This document shows positions 37,115 to 47,230 of a stretch of DNA of 64,000 nt, in pieces. The stretch covers positions 186,001 through 250,000 of the forward strand of contig CAWBWU010000003.1 in the NCBI GenBank assembly GCA_963792655.1. Direction: 5' to 3'. Below the pieces are notes generated by a model that did not search any database, was not told the DNA's origin, and saw nothing but the letters and a program-made list of their open reading frames with translations. The stretch is from DOZZ01 sp963792655. GTDB lineage: Bacteria; Acidobacteriota; Terriglobia; Bryobacterales; Bryobacteraceae. Every line of letters starts with the position of its first letter. Positions within the stretch are counted from its first letter, which is position 1. A program made the translations under genes and the position numbers.

Positions 37115-38279
37115 AGTCTAGCCGTGGCCAGCTCTCGATGGGCCCGATGAGCGGTCGCGCCCATTCGCGAAATTCGGCTGTGACGTCATTTCCGTCAGGC
37201 GAGATCCAGCCCCGGGGCAAGAGCCTTTCCACTCGCGCCACGGTCTCCAGTGGAGTGAGGAACATCGTACCGCGGTAGGGCATTTCGCGCCGGATTGCCA
37301 CCATCACGCCGGATTCACCACGGGTCGCGGCCGCCCCAGCCGCATAGCCGCATTGCCAGGCCTCTTCGCGATCCACAACCGATACGCAAAGGCCCGATGA
37401 TCGCGCGACAAGGCCAGGCTTCTCAGCTCTTGCGCGCACGCCCAATCGTGCAGTCAGCGCGTTCGCAAGGGTATGGCCGAGGTTGGACGCGAGCGCATGC
37501 ACGGGGCTGTCGGCGCGGTCCGTCTGAGCTCCAAAAACCTGGCCGCAATCATCGCGTTGGCCTTCGCACACGGCCACCACAACACGTTTCAGACGTTGGT
37601 ACACGCTTTGGACATCGGATGCGATCTGATCGAAACTGACGCGCCGCTCCGGCAGATAGATCAGGTGCGGGGCGTCATCTGCATCAGCCCGCGCCAGCGA
37701 TGTGGCGGCTGCTACCCATCCGGCGTTGCGCCCCAGAACCTCGAGCACGCAGATGGGAGCGGGCAGCGAGCGGTTGTCCTCACCGGCGTCGCGCGCGGCG
37801 CATGCGAAATAGCGCGCGGTTGAAGCGTAGCCCGGAGAATGGTCGGTCACGGCCAGATCGTTGTCGATGGTCTTCGGAATACCGATCACCTGCAGCTCAG
37901 AGCCCAGCGCTCGCGCGCGCTGATGAAAGGCGAGCGCTGTGCTCATCGAACCATTGCCGCCGGTGTAAAAAAGGCAATGCACATTGCGTTTTCGCAGCAC
38001 GTCGAAGATTCCGGAATAGTCATCCTCATCCAGCCTTCGGCGGCTGGAACCGATGGCTGAACCGGGCGTTTGGGCAACCCTTTTCAGCAGCGCGGGATCC
38101 TGGGCCGTGAGATCCACGAAGTCCGATGCGAGCAGGCCTTCGACGCCGAAGCGCGCGCCCCAAACCGTTTCGTAGTGGCCCCGGCAGGCCTCCACTACCC
38201 CGGCAAGGCTGGCGTTTATCACTGAGGTAGGGCCGCCGCCGTGGGCCACCACAACGCTGCGGCTAGTCAAGGTTGACAA
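37095..38279 (-). CDS. 6-phosphofructokinase family, PPi-type long form
   Basis: A 394-residue phosphofructokinase that phosphorylates fructose 6-phosphate or a related ketose phosphate. AHGGGPTSVINASLAG binds the phosphoryl donor, and the donor signatures are GGNGS (107-111) and PKTIDND (135-141), then EVLGRNAGWVAA. Lys in PKTIDND is the mark of PPi-dependent enzymes, whereas Gly after the third position in GGNGS is ATP-like; Asn replaces the usual Mg-binding Asp. Starts are ambiguous: TTG at 38279 or a GTG near 38252. It is divergent from the BNR gene with an operator-like motif between them. Confidence 0.82.
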   Translation of the reverse strand: MSTLTSRSVVVAHGGGPTSVINASLAGVVEACRGHYETVWGARFGVEGLLASDFVDLTAQDPALLKRVAQTPGSAIGSSRRRLDEDDYSGIFDVLRKRNVHCLFYTGGNGSMSTALAFHQRARALGSELQVIGIPKTIDNDLAVTDHSPGYASTARYFACAARDAGEDNRSLPAPICVLEVLGRNAGWVAAATSLARADADDAPHLIYLPERRVSFDQIASDVQSVYQRLKRVVVAVCEGQRDDCGQVFGAQTDRADSPVHALASNLGHTLANALTARLGVRARAEKPGLVARSSGLCVSVVDREEAWQCGYAAGAAATRGESGVMVAIRREMPYRGTMFLTPLETVARVERLLPRGWISPDGNDVTAEFREWARPLIGPIESWPRLDFTQPSK

Positions 38280-38303
38280 TCAAAGCAAATAAAAGGAAGA
38301 ATA

Positions 38304-38323
38304 GCGAAACCAAAACAAACACG
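38304..38323 (-). promoter_or_regulatory. candidate DeoR-type operator between PFK and BNR genes
   Basis: On the minus strand the site reads GTTTGTTTTGGTTTCGC, sharing TTTSTTTTGGTT with the 43.9 kb site. It sits in the divergent spacer, 4 nt before the BNR gene start. Confidence 0.4.
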
Positions 38324-38326
38324 TCA

Positions 38327-40520
38327 ATGCGCCTGGCCGTCTCGCTTCTTCTCCTAAGCTCTTCCGTGCTGCTCGCCACTCCTGCCGGAAATTTTGTCGG
38401 ACCCGGCGGAGGAGGCGCCATGTTCCACCCGACCATCAGCCCGCATGATGTGAAGACAATGCTGGTCGCCTGCGACATGACCGGAGCATACATCACGCAC
38501 GACGGTGGACACCGCTGGCGTATGTTCAATCTGCGGGGCACGGTTCGTTTTTTCGCCTTTGATCCAGTCGATCCGCGAACAATCTACGCGGGGGTCACGG
38601 GGCTGTGGCGCAGCTCTGACGCAGGTGAAACGTGGTCGCTGGTCTGGCCCCGTCCCGCGACCGTGACGGGCGTCGAAATGAATTCCGATCATGCCGACGA
38701 AACCATCGTTTCGTCCGACAATCCACTCGGCGCGATACTTGCTTTCGCCATCGATCCTCACAACTCACGAAAGCTTTTTGCCGGCACGGCGAAGGCTCTC
38801 TACGTTACGAGCGATGCCGGCAAGAGCTGGACGAAGTCGATGGACCTGCCGGAGAAAGCGTTGCGCGTCCAGGTTGCCGATGGCGTGGTCTCTGTCGCTA
38901 TGCCTCACGGCATCATGGTGGGCAGCAAGATAAATCACGCGCCTGCCTCGACCACTTTCACGGACGTGAGTATGGCGGGGCGTGTGATTTATGCTGCGGG
39001 CAACAGCGGCGCATGGGTCTCGCGCAATGCCGGCGAAAGCTGGGAACAGATCGCTCTCCCGGGAACGGGCGCAGTCATCCGGGCAGTCGCAACCAGCCTG
39101 CACCATCCCGAGACGGCCTATGTTTCTTACAGCGCTCTGAAGCTTGACGGGGCCACCTGGTCCGGCGTGGCGCGAACTCAGGACACCGGCCACAGCTGGC
39201 GACTGGCGTGGAAAGAAGGAAGCGTTATGACTCCTAATGTGCACGATGCGTGGATCGCGCCCGCGCTCGGCCCAAGTTGGGGTGAGAACCCGCTGGAGCT
39301 GGGCGTTGCCGAGCAGGATGCCAGCCTCTGCATCGGAACGGATTTCGGCCGCACGTTGATCACGACGGATGGCGGCGCAAACTGGAACGCGGCCTACTCG
39401 CGCCGCCTTCCCGGAGCCGCATGGACCAGCACCGGGCTCGATGTCACCACCAGCTACGGCTATCACATCGATCCTTTCGACGCACAACACCGCTTCATCA
39501 CCTACACCGATATCGGCCTTTCGCGCAGTGATGACGGCGGCAAGTCATGGACCCGCTCCGTCGATGGCGTACCCAGAGAGTGGACCAACACCACTTACTG
39601 GGTCGAGTTCGACCCGTCCGCAAAAGGCCGCATGTGGGGTGCGATGAGTTTCACTCACGATCTTGCCACGGCCCAAGATGTGGCGCCGCACGCCCGTGAG
39701 CAAATTTCGCGGTGGCATTTGTATCAGTGACGATGGCGGCCGTACCTGGCGCAAGTCGAACGACGGCATGCCCGAAACTGCGCCGACGCACATCCTGCTG
39801 GACCCAACCAGCCCGTTGCAGGCGCGCGTTCTCTATGTCGCGGCGATGGGAAAAGGAGTGTACAAGTCGACGAACGGCGGCAAATCGTGGTCGCTGAAGA
39901 ACTCCGGCATTCAAGGCGCCGAACCACTGGCGTGGCGGCTTGCGCGCGCTTCGGACGGCACTCTCTATGTATTGGTGGCGCGCCGCAGTGAACATGGCGA
40001 GATCAACGATGCAGGCGATGGCGCAATCTACCGCTCCACGGACGGAGCCGAAACCTGGTCGCAAGTGAACATGCCCGCCGGCGCGAACGCTCCGAACGGA
40101 TTGCACGTCGACGCCGCCGATCCACACCGCCTGTACCTCGCAACCTGGGCCCGCGCCAAAGGGCTGCGTGGCGAGGGTGGTGGAGTGTGGCTCTCGACCG
40201 ACGCAGGCAAGAACTGGCGCCACGTGCTCGATCAGGATCAGCACATTTACGATGTGACCGGCGATCCGCGCCACCCGAACGTTTTCTACGCATCCGGCTT
40301 TGAGTCTTCGGCGTGGCGCTCGGCCGATAGAGGTGAGCATTGGACGCGTATCCCTGGCTACAACTTCAAGTGGGGGCACCGCGTGCTGCCCGACCCGGAC
40401 GATGACGCGAGCGTCTACGTCACCACCTTCGGAGGCAGCGTGTGGCACGGAGCCTGGAGCGGACCGAATCGCCCCGTCGATATTGCAACACCGGCCATGT
40501 TTCCTGGCCGCACGCCATGA
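38327..40520 (+). CDS. exported BNR-repeat/sialidase-like beta-propeller protein (frame broken by +1 near 39663)
   Basis: A secreted protein of about 730 residues built of BNR (Asp-box) repeats: ITHDGGHRW, SSDAGETWSLVW, TSDAGKSWTKSM, SRNAGESWEQI, TTDGGANWNAAY, SDDGGKSWTRS, SDDGGRTWRKS, STNGGKSWSLK, STDGAETW and STDAGKNWRHV. The fold is that of sialidases and GH74-type propellers; a glycoside hydrolase role is possible but catalytic residues are not identified. The frame breaks after FTHDL: an extra T near 39663 separates it from PRPKMWRRTP, the family's normal continuation. The ATG at 38327 gives a clean signal peptide. Its stop overlaps the hydrolase start. Confidence 0.8.
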
Positions 40521-42589
40521 CGCGGCGCGAACTGCTGATGGTGACGGCCGCAGCAGCCTGCGCGCGCCCGCTCGCGGCGCAACTTCCAGCAAAGGTCGAG
40601 TATCACGACTATCCCGCGTGCTTACCCAATTACCTGCGCGCCCTGGTGAAGACCGCATACGAGAAGCGAAATCGCTCGATCGGGGCCGCGACAACACGGG
40701 CGGCCGTGATCAACCGGCAGCGCTGGGCTGTTGAAACTTTTTTGGATCTGGCAGGAAGATCGCCGGAGCGGACTCCGCTCAATATTCGGACCACCGGGTC
40801 ATTCACCCGTCCCAGGTACCGACTGGAAAAACTGCTGTACGAGAGCCGCCCCGGCATCGTCATCTCGGCCAATTTGTATATCCCGGCGGGCCGCGGCCCA
40901 TTTCCCGGTGTGCTCTTCCACATGGGCCACAGTGGCAATGGCAAAGCCGCCGATTCATACCAGCGCTGCTGCCAGGGTCTGGCCCAGCTGGGATACGTGG
41001 TTCTCGCATTTGACCCGATGGGGCAAGGCGAGCGCACCAACTATCCCGGCCCGAACGGTCTCACGCGCCTGGCCAGTACCGATGACGAACACACCGTTCC
41101 TGGGCGCCAGATGCTGTTAGTCGGTGAAACGGCCACCGCTTGGCAAACGTGGGATGCGGTCCGCAGTCTGGATGTGCTGGCCGCGCACCCCATGGTGGAT
41201 CCCAGGCGCCTGGCATCCACCGGCCAATCGGGCGGCGGCACCGTCACGATGTTTCTGGCCTGCGTTGAACCCCGGCTGGCAGCGGTCGCCGTAGCGTCGG
41301 GCAACACTGAAAATTTCGCATGCGCGAACTTTCATCCCCCCGGCTCTACGGACGACGCGGAACAGGATCTGATCGGATCGGGCCTGGCCGGTTTTGACCG
41401 TTGGGATCTGCTCTGGCCCTTCGCGCCCAAACCACTCCTGGTGATCACGAGTGCCAAGGATTTTTTCGGAACATACTCGCCGAGCTATCTTCAAAACGGA
41501 CGCGAAGAGATCGCCAGGCTGCGCAAGGCGTACGCAGTACTGGGTGCTCCGGGCGCGATCGAGTATGCCGAATCGCCGTTGCCCCACGGCCTCTCGTACG
41601 CACAGCGCCTTCAGATCTACAACTTTTTCGAGAAGCACCTGCAGACCACCGGTCGCGTTCTGAGTGAAGAGCCCGCCGTATCGCCGGAGCCCGATGATCG
41701 TCTCTTCGCCGCACCGCGCGGAAATGTTCACAACGCCGGAGGCAAAACGCCGTTCGAGTTGTTGCAGGCGCGAATCCCCGATCCTGGCACCGAAGGTCTC
41801 GATCTACGGCGCGTGCTTGGTCTTGCGCCGCGTGTGGCTGTGGCCAGGGTGTTGGGCACGGTCCCTTCGTCAGGTTGCGATGTGAGCGCGATCGAAGTTC
41901 AATCGGCCGCGCAGGTTTGGCTTCCCGCATGGCGCTTCCAAAGGAAACAGAGAACCGGGCACAACTTGCTTTTGCTGGATGCGTCTGGTCGCAATCGTGA
42001 CTGGCGTGAAGGCGGCTTGTGCCACGCCCTGGCTGCCCAGGGCATCTCCGTTTATGCGGCGGACGTGCGAGGCATTGGCGATCTGCAGCCCGAATTCAGC
42101 CCCGGAGCGCCGGGGTATGAGCGTGAGCACCAGCAGATGAGCGAATATGCGTGGGCCTCATGGATCCTGGGCCACAGCCTTCTGGCACAGCGTGTAGAGG
42201 ACATTCTGGCCCTCGTGTCCGCTATCGGTTCAGTTGCGATCGCAGCACGCGGAGAACTCACCGTCCCGGCGTTGTGCGCTGCCGCAGTGGAGCCGAGGAT
42301 CGAGAAACTTTACCTGTCCGAGCACCTGCACTCATGGCGTTCCGTTGTGGAGACCGAACACTACTCGCATCCAAGCACCAGTTTCGTACCCGGAATTTTG
42401 AAGCATACAGATCTTCCGCGCATTGCGGCTGCCGTTTCGCCCCGCACCATTACGCTTGCGGGCGTGGTGGACGGAGCGGCGCAGCCGATGCCAGCCAACG
42501 AAGTGCGCCGGAGCTATTCCGGGGAGCATATCAGTCTGAAGGACACACCAGCATGGGATTTTTCCGAACTCTTACGTTTCTCACAATAG
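40517..42589 (+). CDS. exported alpha/beta hydrolase, acetyl-xylan-esterase-like, two-domain
   Basis: A 690-residue enzyme with an N-terminal Tat-like signal (MTRRELLMVTAAAACA). The first hydrolase domain has FPGVLFHMGHSGNG, VLAFDPMGQGERTNYPG and the nucleophile elbow STGQSGGGT, then PKPLLVITSAKDFFG and PLPHGLS for the acid and His. This is the layout of acetyl-xylan and related glycan esterases. A second, degenerate hydrolase-like domain follows (NLLLLDASGRNRDW, VYAADVRGIGDLQPE) without a clear elbow Ser. Its ATG overlaps the BNR stop (ATGA). It may deacylate the polymer handled by this locus. Confidence 0.82.
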   Translation: MTRRELLMVTAAAACARPLAAQLPAKVEYHDYPACLPNYLRALVKTAYEKRNRSIGAATTRAAVINRQRWAVETFLDLAGRSPERTPLNIRTTGSFTRPRYRLEKLLYESRPGIVISANLYIPAGRGPFPGVLFHMGHSGNGKAADSYQRCCQGLAQLGYVVLAFDPMGQGERTNYPGPNGLTRLASTDDEHTVPGRQMLLVGETATAWQTWDAVRSLDVLAAHPMVDPRRLASTGQSGGGTVTMFLACVEPRLAAVAVASGNTENFACANFHPPGSTDDAEQDLIGSGLAGFDRWDLLWPFAPKPLLVITSAKDFFGTYSPSYLQNGREEIARLRKAYAVLGAPGAIEYAESPLPHGLSYAQRLQIYNFFEKHLQTTGRVLSEEPAVSPEPDDRLFAAPRGNVHNAGGKTPFELLQARIPDPGTEGLDLRRVLGLAPRVAVARVLGTVPSSGCDVSAIEVQSAAQVWLPAWRFQRKQRTGHNLLLLDASGRNRDWREGGLCHALAAQGISVYAADVRGIGDLQPEFSPGAPGYEREHQQMSEYAWASWILGHSLLAQRVEDILALVSAIGSVAIAARGELTVPALCAAAVEPRIEKLYLSEHLHSWRSVVETEHYSHPSTSFVPGILKHTDLPRIAAAVSPRTITLAGVVDGAAQPMPANEVRRSYSGEHISLKDTPAWDFSELLRFSQ

Positions 42590-43902
42590 TCGCAGCCGCC
42601 AACGGTCAGCAGCCCGTGGTGCTTCATCCGCGCATCAGCAATGATGTGTTCGCGAACCCCGGCATCGGCATTCAAACCTTCCAGCGCTTCAATGGCGACC
42701 CGCTGAACGGCGGCGTGACTTGGTCCGAAGAGGGCCCGACCGCCCCGATAGTTCCCGGCGCGCCTCCAACCTTTCCGCCGTCATCCATTTCCTATTGCCG
42801 CTGGTTCTGGATGACGCTCGAGCCGGAACAAGGGCACGTTCGCTGGACGATTCTCGACAACGCTTTGAAAGAGGCTCACGCGCATGGGCAGAAACTCGCC
42901 ATCCGCCTCATGCCCTATGACAAGAACCACCCGCTACCGCTGTGGTATCAGCAATCCGGGGCGAAGCGCGCAAACGCAGCGAACCAGCCCATCTGGGAGC
43001 CCGATTTCAGCGACGCGCGGTACCTGCAGGATTGGGGCGCACTCGTCAAGGCAGCCGGTAAGCGCTACGACGGTAACCCGGATCTCGACACGGTGGACAT
43101 TTCGTCGGTCGGCTATTGGGGCGAAGGCTGGAGCGACTACATGCCCGCTTTCGCGGTCCAGCAGAAACTGATCGACATCTGGTTCGAGGCGTTTCCGAAG
43201 ACTCGACTGCTGATGAATTTCGATGAGCCGCAAGCGCTCGCCTATGGCACTCAGCGCGGGGCTGGCTGGCGCGCGGACTGCCTCGGCGACCTTCGCGCGA
43301 AGTGGTCGCACATGCTCGATTTTTACCCGGAGCAGATCGCCCGAACCAATATCGGCGACGTCTGGAAGCATAGCCCTGTATCGCTCGAAACATGTTGGGT
43401 TCCGGCCTATTGGCAAAAGCAGGGATGGGACGCTCAGTACATTCTGGATGAGGCGCTGCGCTGGCACATCTCCTCGCTGAACGTGAAATCGAACGCGATT
43501 CCCCCGGAGTACGGTGCCTTGTTCGATACATTTCAGCGGCGCATGGGATACCGTTTCGAGTTGCGGCGCATCGAGTATCCGTCAGCCGTAAAGAGCGGCT
43601 CCGCAGCGGAAATCAAGATGTGGTGGGTCAACTCAGGCGTGGCCCCGATCTACCAGCCGTACACGCTGGCTCTGGCGTTCGACGATCATGTCGTGAAGCT
43701 CAAAAACGATGTTCGGAGCTGGCTACCTGGCGACGCAGTGGTCGAAGGTCCGGTTGCAATTCCGCCCATCGCGGCGAAAACTTATCATCTCCGGGTGGCG
43801 CTGCTCGATCCGGTGACCGGGTCACCCGCCGTTCGGCTCGGCATAGAAGGTCGAGCCGCCGACGGCTGGTATGACCTTGGAAATATCCAGGTAGACCGCT
43901 AA
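42553..43902 (+). CDS. exported DUF4832-type protein (glycosidase-like fold)
   Basis: A 449-residue exported protein. A signal peptide (MGFFRTLTFLTIVAAANG) is followed by a TIM-barrel-like region: YCRWFWMTLEPEQGHVRW, AIRLMPYDKNHPLPLW, DTVDISSVGYWGEGWSDY and TRLLMNFDEPQALAYG, ending in a C-terminal beta domain (KMWWVNSGVAPIYQPYTLALAF). This matches DUF4832 proteins, which sit in polysaccharide loci and look like GH families but have no proven activity. Glu in YWGEGW and FDE are candidate acid pairs. It overlaps the hydrolase end by 37 nt. Confidence 0.8.
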   Translation: MGFFRTLTFLTIVAAANGQQPVVLHPRISNDVFANPGIGIQTFQRFNGDPLNGGVTWSEEGPTAPIVPGAPPTFPPSSISYCRWFWMTLEPEQGHVRWTILDNALKEAHAHGQKLAIRLMPYDKNHPLPLWYQQSGAKRANAANQPIWEPDFSDARYLQDWGALVKAAGKRYDGNPDLDTVDISSVGYWGEGWSDYMPAFAVQQKLIDIWFEAFPKTRLLMNFDEPQALAYGTQRGAGWRADCLGDLRAKWSHMLDFYPEQIARTNIGDVWKHSPVSLETCWVPAYWQKQGWDAQYILDEALRWHISSLNVKSNAIPPEYGALFDTFQRRMGYRFELRRIEYPSAVKSGSAAEIKMWWVNSGVAPIYQPYTLALAFDDHVVKLKNDVRSWLPGDAVVEGPVAIPPIAAKTYHLRVALLDPVTGSPAVRLGIEGRAADGWYDLGNIQVDR

Positions 43903-43943
43903 TTACTTTCTTTTGGTTGCTATAATTTTCTTCTACTTTCTTT
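43903..43943 (+). promoter_or_regulatory. candidate DeoR operator upstream of the SIS-PfkB operon
   Basis: TTACTTTCTTTTGGTTGC at 43903-43920 and CTACTTTCTTT at 43933-43943: the ACTTTCT units are exactly 30 bp apart, three helical turns. The first 18-mer matches 16 of 18 positions at 32501-32518. It directly precedes the SIS gene, with TATAAT at 43921-43926 as a possible -10. Confidence 0.55.
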
Positions 43944-45137
43944 ATGCAGGAGACGTCCACGTTTATCTCCGACGAACTCAACCGTCTGGCCGCGGCCGAT
44001 GAGTCTGGCCAGAAGTCACTCGGCTATCAGCACACGCTGCGGGAGATCATGCAGCAGCCAGACACCTGGGCCGCCACATGCGACATCGCTGCGGCTTCCC
44101 AAGGCCATCTTCAGTGGGCGGTGGAAGGCATCCAGTCGATAGTTCTTACCGGATCGGGAAGCTCGCAGTTCGTCGGGGAGTGTGTGCGGCTTGGTCTGCA
44201 GCAGAAATTCGGCGTAGCGGTCCAGGTGACAGGAGGCGGCGCCCTCCTGACGCACCGACGTTACGAAATCCCGAGCAGCGGTCCCGCGCTCATGATTTCA
44301 TTTGCGAGGTCGGGCAACAGTCCGGAAAGCACCGCGGTGGTAGCTCGGACGCTCGAAACCTGCCCCGAGATCCGCCATCTCGTCATTACATGCAACAGGC
44401 TGGGCAAACTTGCATTGGAATATCAAGATCACCCGCGAGTTCGCGTGGTTGTGCTCGATGATCGCACCAACGATCGCAGCCTGGTAATGACCAGCAGCTT
44501 CACAAACATGGTGCTCGCCACTGATGCCCTGATCTCCGTACATGAGCCGCTGGAGCACCGGCGCGAGTGCGACAAGTTGGTCGGCATGTGCCGAGGTTTG
44601 CTGAGCTCGAGCGGCTCGGAGATCGCTCGCGTGGCACGCTTGCCGTTCCGGCGCGCGGTATTCCTGGGAAGCGGCTCGCGTTTTGGCGCGGCACTGGAGA
44701 GTGCGCTGAAAATGCTGGAAATGAGCGCTGGACGCGTTGCGACTATGTCCGAGACCTACCTGGGCCTGCGTCACGGGCCAATGAGTTACATCGACCCCGA
44801 AACGCTGGTGGTCTGTTTCCTATCTTCCGACCCGGCCGTTCGAGCTTACGAGGCGGACCTGATCGCAGAGTTAAATCAGAAGAAGTTAGGTTTATCCAAG
44901 CTTTTCTTCGGTGCGCGTATTCCGGCGCACCTGGTGAAATCCAGCGATGGCGTCATCGAATCTGGCGGGGTACCTGGCCAAGGTGACCATCGCGCGCCCG
45001 TTCTGGAGGCCGTGGTCGGCCAGTTACTAGCTTTTTTTCGCTGCCTGGAAGAAGGCCTTCAGCCCGACTCTCCCTCAGCAGCAGGCGTGATCAATCGGGT
45101 AGTCGCTGACTTTCCGCTACACACGGTAGATTCATGA
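43944..45137 (+). CDS. SIS-domain sugar isomerase/deaminase, AgaS-like
   Basis: A 397-residue cytosolic protein with two SIS sugar-phosphate-binding domains. SIS1 has VLTGSGSSQFVGE near 68-80 and SFARSGNSPESTAV; SIS2 has VFLGSGSRFGAALESALKMLE near 250 and ETYLGLRHGPMSYID. The length and motifs are those of AgaS, the galactosamine-6-phosphate deaminase/isomerase giving tagatose 6-phosphate. An alternative is a ketose-aldose isomerase of another aminosugar. It begins an operon with PfkB and an amidohydrolase, under a motif shared with the DeoR gene. Confidence 0.85.
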   Translation: MQETSTFISDELNRLAAADESGQKSLGYQHTLREIMQQPDTWAATCDIAAASQGHLQWAVEGIQSIVLTGSGSSQFVGECVRLGLQQKFGVAVQVTGGGALLTHRRYEIPSSGPALMISFARSGNSPESTAVVARTLETCPEIRHLVITCNRLGKLALEYQDHPRVRVVVLDDRTNDRSLVMTSSFTNMVLATDALISVHEPLEHRRECDKLVGMCRGLLSSSGSEIARVARLPFRRAVFLGSGSRFGAALESALKMLEMSAGRVATMSETYLGLRHGPMSYIDPETLVVCFLSSDPAVRAYEADLIAELNQKKLGLSKLFFGARIPAHLVKSSDGVIESGGVPGQGDHRAPVLEAVVGQLLAFFRCLEEGLQPDSPSAAGVINRVVADFPLHTVDS

Positions 45138-46057
45138 GAATCCTGGTATTGGGCGAACTTAACGTCGACTTAGTGTTGACGAATTATCATTCCTTCCCGA
45201 CACCGGGACGTGAAGTATTGGTCGACGACGCCACGCTTACGCTTGGCGGCTCGTCAGCTATCTGCGCGGCTGGCCTTGTGAAGCTAGGCAACCGGGTATC
45301 GTACCTGGGCAAGGCCGGCCAGGACGCCTGGGGTGATCTTTGCGTAGATACCTTAAACAGCCTGGGCATGGATACTTCGCTGGTGATCCGGGACGCTTCC
45401 GTCAAGACTGGTATCACCGTTTCCATTACTTCCCCAAGGGATCGCGCGCTGGTCACTTACCTGGGCTGTATCTCGGCACTAACAATAAATGATGTGCGGG
45501 GTGATGTCTTCAACGGTTTCGACCATCTGCACGTCTCTTCTTACTTTCTTCAGCAAGGTCTCAGGCCGTCGGTTAAAGGTCTGCTTGCGAAAGCGCACGA
45601 GGCTGGCCTCAGCACCTCACTCGATCCTGGGTTTGACCCCGATGAACAGTGGGGACGCGATCTGGTAAACGCTTTGAGTGAAGTGGATGTTTTTCTGCCC
45701 AACGAAGTGGAGCTTGAGGGTATCACCGGCAAGCCAGACTTCGAAGAAGGCCTGCGATCGCTGGTCAACGGCCGCACCTTGACGGTGGCGAAACTCGGCG
45801 CGCGAGGCTGCGCAGTAATCGATGGATCGGGCACTTACAAGCTAACTCCGGGAATCAGTGTGGAAGCCGTCGACACCACTGGTGCCGGAGACTCGTTCAA
45901 TGCAGGCTTTTTACATGCCTGGTTGAGAAAATCGCCACTGCTCGAAGCGATGCGCTTCGGTTGCGCTTGTGGCGCGATGTCCACACTGGGTCAGGGCGGG
46001 ACCAGTACTCAGCCGACGGAGAGTGAAGCAACACAATTCCTGCAGGGCCTGGGGTAA
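45134..46057 (+). CDS. PfkB-family carbohydrate kinase
   Basis: A 307-residue ribokinase-fold sugar kinase. GELNVDLVL at the start, LGGSSAICAAGLVKLGNRV in the first signature and VDTTGAGDSFNAGFLHA (catalytic Asp) in the second. It has PNEVELEGITG before the ATP site. Beside an AgaS-like gene it may phosphorylate tagatose 6-phosphate or a related ketose phosphate, but specificity is not visible. ATGA overlap with the SIS gene indicates coupled translation. Confidence 0.9.
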   Translation: MRILVLGELNVDLVLTNYHSFPTPGREVLVDDATLTLGGSSAICAAGLVKLGNRVSYLGKAGQDAWGDLCVDTLNSLGMDTSLVIRDASVKTGITVSITSPRDRALVTYLGCISALTINDVRGDVFNGFDHLHVSSYFLQQGLRPSVKGLLAKAHEAGLSTSLDPGFDPDEQWGRDLVNALSEVDVFLPNEVELEGITGKPDFEEGLRSLVNGRTLTVAKLGARGCAVIDGSGTYKLTPGISVEAVDTTGAGDSFNAGFLHAWLRKSPLLEAMRFGCACGAMSTLGQGGTSTQPTESEATQFLQGLG

Positions 46058-46061
46058 CGGG

Positions 46062-47228
46062 ATGGTTTTCAGCAGACGAGCATTAATCGGCGCAGCAGGT
46101 TTGGGAATTGCGTCACGCCTGGCGGGTCAGAAGACGATTACGCTTCCAGAGTACGAGCCCCGGAGTTCGCTGCGTGTTAAAGAAAGCCAGGTCACGCGGG
46201 CCAGATATCCGGCGATCGACATTCACACGCATCTTTCGTGGTCCGTGAAATCGGAAAAGGGGGTCGCCCTTGAGAGCGATCGCCAGTTTCTGATGCCGCC
46301 GCAGGAGCTGCTGGCGGTGATGGACCGCAAAAATCTGCGGGCGCTCACCAATCTGACTGGCGGATTCGGGAAAGGTCTGGAGCAAGCGATCGCCAGGTAC
46401 GACCGTGCGTACCCCACGCGCTTCTACACGTTCTGTGAGCCGTGGTACAGCCGCTTCAAGGAGCCCGGATATCCGCGGTTTCAGGCCCAGGCCATCCAAC
46501 AGGCGCACGATGCCGGCGCGAAGGGTCTCAAAATTCTGAAGACGCTCGGGCTCTACTTACGGGAGAACATCACTAGCGGCGCTCTGGTGAAAGTAGATGA
46601 CGCGCGCTTTGACCCCATGTGGGATGCGTGCGGCCAACTCAAGATGCCGGTAGCGATTCACGTTTCCGATCCTGTCGCGTTCTTTCAACCGATCGATCAG
46701 CACAACGAGCGCTACGAAGAGCTGCACAACCATCCGGACTGGTCATTCTACGGTCACGATTTCCCATCCAATGATCAGATTCTGGAAGCGCGGAACAGGG
46801 TCATAGCGCGCCACCCAAAGACGCAGTTCATCGTGCTGCATGTTGGTAACTACGCCGAAGACCTGGCCAACGTGAGCCGCAATCTTGACCGCTTCCCGAA
46901 CATGTATGTCGACATCGCAGCGCGCATCGGCGAACTGGGCCGTCAGCCGCGCACGGCAGGCAAGTTCTTTGACAAATACCAGGACCGCATTCTGTTCGGT
47001 ACCGATGCCACGCCGCACGGAGACGAGTTTCCGCAACAGGTGTTCAACGACAAGCTGTACGAAATTTACTTTCGGTTTCTGGAAACTGACGACGAGTACT
47101 TCGACTATGCACCGGCCAAAGTTCCTCCGCAAGGACGTTGGGAAATCTACGGCCTCAAGCTGCCTGACCAGATTCTCCGCAAAGTCTACAACGCGAACGC
47201 CGCCCGGCTTCTCGGTATAACTGTTTAG
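46062..47228 (+). CDS. exported amidohydrolase (amidohydrolase_2-like)
   Basis: A 388-residue metal-dependent hydrolase. A Tat-like signal (MVFSRRALIGAAGLGIASRL) is followed by the TIM barrel with IDIHTHLS for the metal His pair, PVAIHVSDPVAFF, FIVLHVGNYAEDL and FGTDATPHGDEF, where the Asp is the catalytic base. It begins 5 nt after the kinase. In an aminosugar pathway a deacetylase would fit here, but this subfamily more often acts on ring or carboxyl substrates, and its export argues against cytosolic sugar-phosphate chemistry. Confidence 0.85.
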   Translation: MVFSRRALIGAAGLGIASRLAGQKTITLPEYEPRSSLRVKESQVTRARYPAIDIHTHLSWSVKSEKGVALESDRQFLMPPQELLAVMDRKNLRALTNLTGGFGKGLEQAIARYDRAYPTRFYTFCEPWYSRFKEPGYPRFQAQAIQQAHDAGAKGLKILKTLGLYLRENITSGALVKVDDARFDPMWDACGQLKMPVAIHVSDPVAFFQPIDQHNERYEELHNHPDWSFYGHDFPSNDQILEARNRVIARHPKTQFIVLHVGNYAEDLANVSRNLDRFPNMYVDIAARIGELGRQPRTAGKFFDKYQDRILFGTDATPHGDEFPQQVFNDKLYEIYFRFLETDDEYFDYAPAKVPPQGRWEIYGLKLPDQILRKVYNANAARLLGITV

Positions 47229-47230
47229 GC

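Noticed and set aside
42151..42552. N-terminal extension of the DUF4832 protein.
   Set aside because: It is an out-of-frame reading of the hydrolase gene; the ATG at 42553 opens a clean signal peptide.
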